Below are positions 56,012-64,000 of a DNA stretch of 64,000 nt, in pieces. Each line of letters starts with the position of its first letter. The stretch's first letter is position 1. Location of the stretch: positions 62,001-126,000 of the forward strand of contig CAJNOJ010000116.1 of the NCBI GenBank assembly GCA_905250025.1. Reading direction: 5' to 3'. The position numbers were made by a program, and so were the translations under genes. A model generated the notes under the pieces. It saw only the letters and a list, made by a program, of their open reading frames with translations, was not told where the DNA came from and searched no databases. The DNA is from Adineta ricciae (taxonomy: Eukaryota; Rotifera; Eurotatoria; Adinetida; Adinetidae).

Positions 56012-57223
56012 TTATAAAACATATTTCTGTAGCCACATAAAACTCGTTAACGCCGATAAAGAGAACCTAAATGATAACTAGATGATAGAAATCGTTACGA
56101 ACAGTTTTCTTTCGATTACCAGGTAGCAATGTATGAAAGGTGTTCATTACGTAGTTGAATATTCGTTTGACCACCGATAGGACCGCCCGGAACAGACGTA
56201 CCTAGAATGATGCTCTGTGATTGAATTGACAAAGTTCGAATCGTTACTTTTCATTTCGTCAATGAAAATTGGAGCGGTTCGCATGGCAGCAGACATTTCT
56301 GCTACATCACGTGTACGCCAGATGTTTTTCGATGGTTCATTTTTATTCCACATAGCATTCAACTAAACAGCCGTTCGGATGTGACAATGATACTTATTCA
56401 AACAAAATGACTTTACATAATCTGTCGATCGAACTAATCCGATAATTTCGTGCTCCTCTTGGATCTGAAAATGATTATATACTCATGTATCTAACGCAGA
56501 TTTTACATTACCTGGCCAGCAGCTCGTGTTGATGGATCTCGAAGATCAAATGGAACAAAACCGCGATTGACAAGAATATCATAACTAGAAAATTCTGCCG
56601 TGTGAGGTGAAAGCCAAAATAAATGATTCACTTTCGGTTGGCTACTCGAAATGGTGTAACCACATGTGCACCGTGGGTTTGCGCAACAGGTGCTTGACGT
56701 GAACCAGTTCGACTTTCAGAGGCAGAAATATCAAGACGCGAACGAGGTTCAATAAGGATCTCTCTTGAATGATCAAATTTACCACGAACACGAACTGGAT
56801 AATACTCTAATTCAGGCAGACGATCTAAACTGAAATCAGGAGAAATTTGTCTAAAAATATGACTATATTGCACGATAACAAACTTTTCTAATAAAGATAT
56901 TGGTTCAGCTTGTAGACGAGTTTTTAACGTTTCGATTAAGTTGATCTTCCACTTGCGACGACTTACTTGCCAACAGCCCAATGCGAATGTACTCACAGGG
57001 ATAATCTGGACACAATCAAAATCAGACCGATGATAGAATAGATTTGAAAACATACGAGTAAAAAGAGAGCACCAGTATCAATTTTATCTTTTTTATTTCG
57101 TTTTGTTAGGGTAAATGGTCGATTACTTGACTGATACACTGGTCTACCAGTGTGAACCTGTCGGAGAATTGATGACGGTTTCGATACGTACGTTCGAATC
57201 AAAAGAATTGTTCGCGAAATCAT
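56012..57223 (-). CDS. SURF1: SURF1, cytochrome c oxidase assembly factor
   Basis: Mitochondrial inner-membrane protein needed for assembly of complex IV, probably in handling haem a. The N-terminus [15 protein letters not shown] is Arg-rich and lacks acids, as a presequence should. A first membrane segment ends in [14 protein letters not shown], followed by [35 protein letters not shown] and, after further introns, [47 protein letters not shown] and a second membrane segment ending WLQKYVL. The 46-base intron before STSVPGG and a later one were needed to keep frame. About 300 residues. The start follows TTTCAG directly, 86 bases after the pyrophosphatase stop. Confidence 0.93.
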
Positions 57224-57233
57224 CTGAAATTTA
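57224..57233 (-). promoter_or_regulatory. Splice acceptor abutting the SURF1 start (candidate spliced-leader site)
   Basis: On the minus strand TAAATTTCAG touches the SURF1 ATG. Only 86 bases separate it from the stop of the upstream gene, so trans-splicing is the simplest explanation. Confidence 0.5.
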
Positions 57234-57309
57234 AAAAAAAACTAAATATACCTTCTAATTCATTACTTGCAGAAAAAAATCAAAACAGTTCAATTTTATT
57301 GCAATCCAA

Positions 57310-58549
57310 TTAAGATTTTGCACGAAAGTATGCTTCAAGAGGTGGAATGATTTGCTTTTTACGGCTGATTCGAGATCCCAAATCAGCTAGATGAGGTTCC
57401 TTGAGATCGATTTTGAATGCTTGCCGGACAACTTTCTCTTCGGTTTCACTTGGGACTAGAGTAATGTTCTTTTCTTGGATAATATCAACAATGGAAAACA
57501 GCACGCCAGTCAGTTTGCTTCGTTTTTTTTCCTCTTGCATTTCTTTGACCAATTCATCTTTTCTTTCGAGCATTTTATTCATACTGCATGTTTCACCTGT
57601 TCCGATGCCCCATTTTTCCCCATTGAATTTGTAGAGTTTGTAATCGAGAAGAAGGATTTGTTTCGTTGAAAAACCTGTTAAATCACTTTTAGCCTCGAAC
57701 ATTTGATTAGCATATGTTTTAACATCATGGATTTTGGCAACAGGTGCAATGTATTCCAGTGCTTTTTGATCTTCTTTTGTTGTTGTCGGCGAACTATACA
57801 TCCAACAGAATGTGTTCCTTTACATCTTTGCAATAGGCCTTTCTTTACCGTAGATGAAGTGTATCGCTGAGAATAGCACTAGTGAGAAGGAAAGCCATTT
57901 TCTGATTGATGTCAATATTGTGTTCACGATATAACTTCGTTAGAATCGTAGCAGTGCAACCAACTGGTTCAAAGCGTAAATATATCGGTTCAGATGTTGT
58001 TAAATCGCCCAATTTATGATGATCTATCACATGGGTAATACGCATTTTATGTATATTTTTCATCGCTTGTTCGCCTACGATCGAATACAACAAACAAACT
58101 GTAAATGACATCCTCCAATGAACTCTTACTTTCATTATGATCGACCAAGGCAACGTTCGATCCAGCGGGAACGTCGTCCGGTAACATATCGGGCTCGTTG
58201 ATACCTGCTTGCTTCAGGATGAATTTTGTTTCGTTATTTAGATCACCAAGACGGTAAGCTTTTGCATTAATATTCGTTCGACGAAGAAAATCTGCATAGA
58301 CAATCGCTGCAGTTATTGCATCTGTATCAGGATTGCGATGGCCCACAACTAATGTTTCTTTATCCGAATGGTTCACACTTTTCGTCGATGCAAATGCTTG
58401 AACACCTGAAAATCATAATACGAAGTCCCGATTTGTTTTTCTTTCAATAGTTCGTAGCATTGTCAGCAAGCATTAGTAGTGTGAAAGTGCCTACTTTTTG
58501 TGATTCGCCTTGAAATCGAAGGAAGAGCTCGAGAAACTGATGCATACAT
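57310..58549 (-). CDS. Family II (Mn-dependent) inorganic pyrophosphatase with mitochondrial-type presequence
   Basis: DHH-superfamily pyrophosphatase that hydrolyses PPi to phosphate, a family typical of Bacillota and other bacteria. Animals normally use unrelated family I enzymes. Key motifs are GHRNPDTDAI (metal ligands), VALVDHNES, VIDHHKLGDL (DHH), EPVGCTATILTKLY, SAILSDTLHLRSPT and the C-terminal RISRKKQIIPPL, which binds substrate in this family; Prune-type proteins lack the last. Exon 1 (58549-58495) encodes MYASVSRALPSISRRITK, rich in Arg and Ser with no acids, and joins in phase 1 to the enzyme, giving a likely mitochondrial presequence absent from bacterial members. Three introns. 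SURF1, also mitochondrial, follows 86 bases downstream. Confidence 0.9.
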
Positions 58550-58902
58550 GTTACTGATCTATAAAAACATAGATATACTTGATTTCTTTTCATATTTTTT
58601 TTTTGTTTTATTTCTAACAGTTAGTATGGTCTTTCATATGTTTCACTATTTCAAATCACGAAAACACGCTCTGTTCGTCATTTTGACACTATTCGTGATT
58701 CTCATAACACAAGAAAAACAGCAACAATAATAACAGCAGAAAAAAAAGATTATAAAAAATAAACAAAAGGAGAAAATAGATGGCTTGTTTTGTATAAAGA
58801 TATCCTAGATGATTTGAAAATCTGATCGTAGAAAGAAAGACACGGTCATGATCTATATAAGAATTTCGAATCCATATCTGAACATGTGCATATACTTCGT
58901 TT
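58550..58902. other. Spacer between the Tudor gene and pyrophosphatase
   Basis: 353 AT-rich bases. It should contain the 3' UTR of the Tudor gene and the 5' region of the pyrophosphatase. No gene seen. Confidence 0.45.
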
Positions 58903-61725
58903 CTAGCGTTGAACGAGTTGAGTGAGAAGTGCATTGGTGGTATTAACAGCAGCGATAACCTGTTCAAGTAAGCGATTTTGTCGACGTTGTTCAGTAATCA
59001 TAGTGATTAGATTTTCGTTGGTATGATCGTTGAAAGGTGCTGTCTTCGTCAATGTACTTGGAGGTTTTGTGGAAGTAATTGTTGATGATGGCACGTCTAT
59101 ATTGTTATTTATCGGCGTGAATGATTTTGTTTCGTTTAGAGACGGTTGCACTGATTGTGACTCTGAACGTTTGACTACAAAAATTTGTCATGAGTGATGA
59201 ATGCGAAACAAATCTTTGTCTATTACTTTCGTTCGTTACTTGTGAGAAAGTTTCAGTTTTCGTTACCGATGGCACTGGGTCTACTCTTGAAAACGTTTGC
59301 TCAACTACTTGTTTTGGTACCTGAAATAAAATACATTCTACGTGTATGCAAATAGGTCAATGAACAAACTTCGTTGGTGAATGCTGATTTTTGTGCAGGT
59401 TGCTCTTTTTTCTTTCGTAAATCGAGCATATATTCAGTTAGAGATTTGCCGTTGTGATTTAGCTCCACCATATAGACATCTTGATCCTTAGAAAGAATTT
59501 TCATATTCAGTCGATCCGTCTCAAAATCTCTTAAAAGTAAATAACGTTCATCATCGGTTAATTTGATATTCGCCAGACGAATTTGCACACTTTGCCATGG
59601 AATATTTCGTAAAATATCTGGACATTCACTTAACCGAGCAAATGAAACGAGTTCTTCGTTACCAAAATCAACGAAATACACATCAACGCCCGTTTCTAAA
59701 CAAAGCCGATACATCAAATCGATTAAAACCTGTGTTCTCACCATTAACATTTTTAATCCATGCTCGGTACCAAAGATCATCACCTTCATATTGAGCACAG
59801 ATGAGTGTGTTTGGTTGCGGATGTGCTGTCAATGGTTGTTTACTTGCGTCCCAGTCTTTGAGTACATTCATGATCGTCGGAAGACAATCTCGTATTAATA
59901 GAACATGAAAGCACTCAGATTCGGTATCTACAGTTGTTAATTGTACAGAATGAATTTCAGTTGTTGACACTTCAGCTTTTTGCGAATCGATACTGTTTAC
60001 TACTTGACTGGATTTTTGTGGGATCTTTTCAGAAATGATATAAATTATAAGAACAAAAGTCAAATGTTTACTACCGATGCTGGTAAAATCGCCAGAATTT
60101 CTGAATTTAAATTTCGCTCACCAAAATTGAGTTGAATGTACGGAATACCATTTTCACTGTGTAATACAGTCATTTCAAGTTTAACGTCCAGGACTAGAGA
60201 TCAAAGTAGCTATGTAACACAACCTCTTGCTAAACTTCGTTTACCAAGGATATCAAGTATAGCATTGGTTTGCTCATCAGATAGTTTCACATCGATAGGT
60301 ATTCCGTCCAAAATACATTTGACGCATAATACAGGATCTTTATAGTATCTAAGTAAAACTATAGATCGAATGTGATCGATCGTGATCGCTTACTCATTTG
60401 GTAATGGACGAATTTCTAAAATTGAATCACACCATCCTGTATTCCCCCTAATTTACCAATTGTGATTAAATACAACGTATTGATAAAGAATTTGTGAGCT
60501 TTACCAATCGATGTATTGCACACGAACACGACTTTCTTCCACTTCAAGAACGCGAGCTCGATACCAATCCCCGTTAAAAAGTGCTGCACACCATTGCCCT
60601 TCAGATAGTCTACTCAAAGTGAAAACAAACAATCGATCGTTATGTTTTTCTCTTTTTTTTACTTTGATTTGTAAGCATCAGCTTGAACTTTAGTCAACTG
60701 TTCATGTTTATTCATTTGTGTTATTAATAATGTCGCATTTACATAATCTTCTACTGTGGCAGCAAATATAATATTCGGCACCTCGAGATTCGATAAGTAA
60801 ACAACAGAAGTTTTGTTTGTCATAAATGAATCGTGCTCTCGAACAGTCATTGTTGATTCTATATGCTCAAATTTTTCAATGTAAAAGAAGAACAAAATCA
60901 CATACCACTCTGCGATGGACTTTTAAGAGCTTGTTGTGCATTGGCTATGCCATTCCACAATGGTTTATTATTATTATTCATTGTTTCTGACTCATTTGTA
61001 TTCGGTGAGGTATTGAATTGTTTGGATGGCGTCGCATTCGTTGATGATCGTGCACTTGCAGACCGAAAACCACTAAATCGACTTGGAATACTCGGTGACA
61101 ATGTCCCATTCCGTTCATCAGTCGATTCGCCATTCGTATGACTAAAAACATCGACAAAGTCCACATTGAACTGAGGATCGCATGAGCATAGTTACAATCC
61201 GTTTTGTGGTCGTTCGGGATTGCTACCATTCATTCGTGTCTAAATGAGTAACAAGGTTTGTTTTTAATTAAAAATTGAAGATACACGAAGATAATTACTG
61301 ATGAATGATTGACACGTAGAGTAAAACGATCGATCACGAAATTATTCATCGCTTCAACAGCTCTTGCACAACTTTCTGCTTCAGCATAATTCACGAAACT
61401 TAAACAATCAAATGCAGACATGCATTTACGCCTAGAAGAAATGCTTACCCACAGCCACCATCGAAATTCGGATTACTGGGTAAGACTTTACTGGAGACTA
61501 TTCGACCGAATTTCGAAAAAAGCTCTTCCAATTGGCTCTAGAAGAATACGAAATATCAAATCGTTGTTTGTTTTTCATTTTTAGGTATTCACTTCATTGT
61601 AATTCGTCGGTAAATTTTTCACAATGATGCTATTCACACGTCTGGAATGAAGACAAGTCGCAAAAAAATGTCACAATTCGCTTTAAACTACGAAGTGCGA
61701 ATACCTACCGTCCAAGATCGTTCAT
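58903..61725 (-). CDS. RRM plus double extended-Tudor protein (TDRD-like)
   Basis: RNA-binding Tudor protein, probably of germ granules and piRNA-type pathways. The start MNDLGR splices to RVNSIIVKNLPTNY (RNP2), then LEELFSKFGRIVSSKV and, across a 50-base intron, GGCGFVNYAEAESCARA (RNP1), giving one RRM in the first 85 residues. A Ser/Asn-rich linker follows. Tudor 1 has WCAALFNGDWYRARVLEVE and VQYIDWGN; Tudor 2 has ICAQYEGDDLWYRAWI and VDVYFVDFGNEE, each with flanking SN-like strands, so both are extended Tudor modules that could bind methyl-arginine. A short coiled coil ends the protein. Human TDRD10 has RRM and Tudor but a single Tudor, so orthology is uncertain. Exon limits in the linker are approximate. 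Confidence 0.85.
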
Positions 61726-62148
61726 GGTTAAACCTGAAGGCAAAATTGGGGAAAAAGATATTGAATGCAAGACGACGATAGGAGTGCGAGAATAGAAAAA
61801 GAAAATATGTATGTAGTAGTAGTAGAACCGATCAGTAAACGGATTGGTTAAATTACATCAAACGATATGAATCATCCGAGACTTCAGATAGAAAAGAAAC
61901 AACAATGTAATAAACATACACGTTTTCACTCTTCGTTTAACAAGAATATCGGACTTTCGTACTGGTGCGTCATTTTTTTTTCAAGGAGAATCAACTAACG
62001 ACAGCTGCAGTCTGTCGCATTTCACAATAACAAGCGCAACCACAAAGTAGTTGACAGATACCCATTTTCCTGAATACTTTCATAAGACATATATTCACGA
62101 CAAAGTGAGATACTGATTTATATATTTTTTTTAGATTATCCTTTGAAT
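61726..62148. other. Divergent promoter region, Tudor gene / Lunapark
   Basis: 423 bases between divergent starts. Acceptor-like tracts lie just before each ATG (CCTTCAG nine bases before the Tudor start; TTTTTTTTAG before Lunapark), so both mRNAs probably receive a spliced 5' leader. Confidence 0.45.
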
Positions 62149-64000
62149 ATGTCTTTCTTCCACCGACTATTCAAATTTCGAATATTCGTATGTTGCTATT
62201 ATCGTTTCTTGCCTATCCCCGATTAATTTTCTTTTGTATAGAAATTTCGTACAACTCTCGCCGAAGAACTAGAAGATCTTCATACAGTATGGATTAAATA
62301 TTTCTTCTATATGAATAAATCTCAATCGATATGTTTGTTTTTCACAGGAATCCGTTCTTTTACAACAAGCTTTAACTCAAAATCGCCTTCAGCAACGAGT
62401 ATGGACTAAATGGTTTGCTATCTATGCTATTTTAATCTACTTGGCTTTAAACATTACATACTTCACACTGTTCCTTTCTCATGATTATTTAATTCGCACC
62501 TATGCAGTGATGATTTCTTTAGCTTTGGGAGCTTTGTAAGTCATTCGTCTTTTCAGTACAATGAATGTATGGTTTCATTGTTTTTGCAAAATGTAGATTG
62601 TATGGAATATATTGGCTTATTTGTTGGTATTTTCGAAAAGTTATTCACATGAAAGGTTCGTACGAAATCGATGATCTAAGAAAGTTTGCTAATTCGTTGT
62701 TTTATGTAGAAGAGCGATTGGCGTTGTTCAAAGATCGAAAGCAGGAATTGGTAATAGATAGAGTTTGACAGGAATCCAATGACTCTGTTCGTCCGTCTTT
62801 ACTAGATCGAAGAAGTAAAAACAAAAGAGACATACGCAAAAGCAAAATCTCTCTTGGAAAAATACGGTGAAACAGTGACACCACCTGCTCCTCAACCAGC
62901 AACACTCACAACGACTGGAAATGCCAACCCTGGTATGTTGAGATGTACTACCAAGAGTTCTTTGCAATCACTCTTCGATAGATCTTCGTCAACGCGTATC
63001 GATCAGACCAGCAGCGCCTGGCACCGACAGACCAGCTGTCACTGGTAAAATATTCACACCTTCTTTTATTCAATATGGTTCGCTGTTTTTGTCTCGTTTA
63101 GTTGTATCACCAAACATCGGCCGATTAGAGCCCACCAATGCACAAACGCCAGCAGCAGCCGGACCGGTTCGCTTAAATGGTATACCATTTCCTATTTCCA
63201 TACAATAGAACTTCTCTGAACAACGCCTGTTTAGGAAATGCTACACCTGGGAAATTACCACGAGCTATCTTGCCACCACAACGAACATTTTGGGGAGCGA
63301 TACTTGATACTATTGTCGGTGATGGGCCATCGAGACGGTAAGTTGAACCAGATTTTTATATCTCTTTGATTAAATGTTGAATGTAACATGGAACAAGATT
63401 TTGCATATTGCAGTTTAATTTGCGACGAGCGTTTACATGAACGATGGAAATTTCGATTTCGGTAGAGAGATATTCTAGTTTAGGACACGGTTTATAAGTT
63501 TCACTAGTTGCTTCAATCGTTCTTCGCACGAATACATCTTACTCGGCAATTCTTTGCATTTAGATATGCATTAATTTGTAAATCTTGCAACAGTCATAAT
63601 GGTTTGTTATCATATGCAATCGAAGACGTATCAATTACCGAATTTGTTTGTGTACTTTTCTAGGCATGGCATTAGAAGAGGAATTCGAATATTTATGTAA
63701 GATATTCAAGCCAAATAGAACTCATTAATCGATTAATTTTATCTTTGCAGCATTTCGTTGCGCCTATTGTAATTATTTTAACAGTGCTCATAAGCAAAAG
63801 CCTGTTTTTCATGGTGATATTGTCGCACATGATCCACCAGCGACATCAGTTACTCCAACATCAGATGAGCCAACTACTACACGTACCGATTTATCTTCAT
63901 CAGAATCATCGGATTCCCTTGAAGGTAGAAGCTTTCATTTTCAGTTCATCGATCTACCATTAAGCTTGTTTGTTATACTTAGATAACGGTACCACCAACA
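62149..64000 (+). CDS. LNPK: Lunapark, ER three-way-junction protein (3' end outside window)
   Basis: ER membrane protein that stabilises three-way tubule junctions. Exon 1 (MSFFHRLFKFRIF) joins to KFRTTLAEELEDL; a first coiled coil is followed by two membrane helices (FAIYAILIYLALNITYFTLF and VMISLALGALLYGIYWLICW), a second coiled coil with IEEVKTKETYAKAKSLLEKY, a Pro-rich linker, FWGAILDTIVGDGPSRRYAL, and the zinc ribbon ICKSCNSHNGMALEEEFEYLSFRCAYCNYFN with its four cysteines. An intron of about 225 bases precedes the ribbon. The reading frame is still open at the last bases in an acidic/Ser tail. The vertebrate N-terminal MGG myristoylation site is not present in this start. Confidence 0.93.

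Overview
The window is nuclear DNA from a small, gene-dense animal genome. It is AT-rich, protein genes lie on both strands, and most are cut by GT-AG introns of about 45-65 bases. The single-copy genes are clearly metazoan: a neurobeachin-type BEACH protein, CBP/p300, the U5-associated cyclophilin CWC27, RFC5, HBS1L, the KDEL receptor, SNX3, SURF1, Lunapark and leishmanolysin-like peptidase. Two other genes look acquired: a bacterial-type family II pyrophosphatase and a fungal-type MFS transporter with an intronless CDS. Several start codons directly follow a TTTCAG splice acceptor. Tiny introns, foreign genes and probable spliced-leader acceptors together point to a rotifer, most likely bdelloid. 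That assignment is an inference.

Layout. 1-9495 (+): 3' part of a neurobeachin/LRBA gene. 10142-14664 (+): GALE, CWC27 and PITHD1 head to tail with gaps of 118 and 111 bases. 15394-20910 (-): CBP/p300. 22131-23001 (+): secreted cysteine-rich protein with a duplicated module. 23136-27724 (-): HBS1L, TEX264-like and RFC5 in transcription order, 98 and 94 bases apart. 28189-30162 (-): DUF1647-type membrane protein. 30163-32537: gene-poor, with one ORF relic. 32538-34165 (+): catalase-family protein lacking the catalytic histidine. 34468-35214 (-): KDEL receptor, followed upstream by a small unknown ORF. 36168-39941 (+): O-methyltransferase and leishmanolysin-like peptidase 76 bases apart. 40034-40674 (-): acylated globin. 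41149-42413 (+): HAD phosphatase. 43222-49527 (+): two vWA paralogues and a PDZ-ZZ-ZZ-kinase gene. 49741-51321 (-): MFS transporter. 52404-53079 (+): SNX3. 54212-54898 (-): coiled-coil protein. 55580-55861 (+): tiny membrane protein. 56012-58549 (-): mitochondrial-type family II pyrophosphatase and SURF1, 86 bases apart. 58903-61725 (-): RRM plus two Tudor domains. 62149 to the window end (+): Lunapark, cut by the edge.

Most genes do unrelated housekeeping jobs: chromatin acetylation, splicing, replication, ribosome rescue, ER/Golgi retrieval, endosome sorting, cytochrome oxidase assembly. The close head-to-tail groups look like short operons resolved by trans-splicing. The most unusual biology is in the Tyr-for-His catalase, the MGCG-type globin, the vWA/ZZ-kinase block and the pyrophosphatase with an added presequence exon. 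Gene limits were set by reading splice junctions and family similarity by eye; no database search was run.
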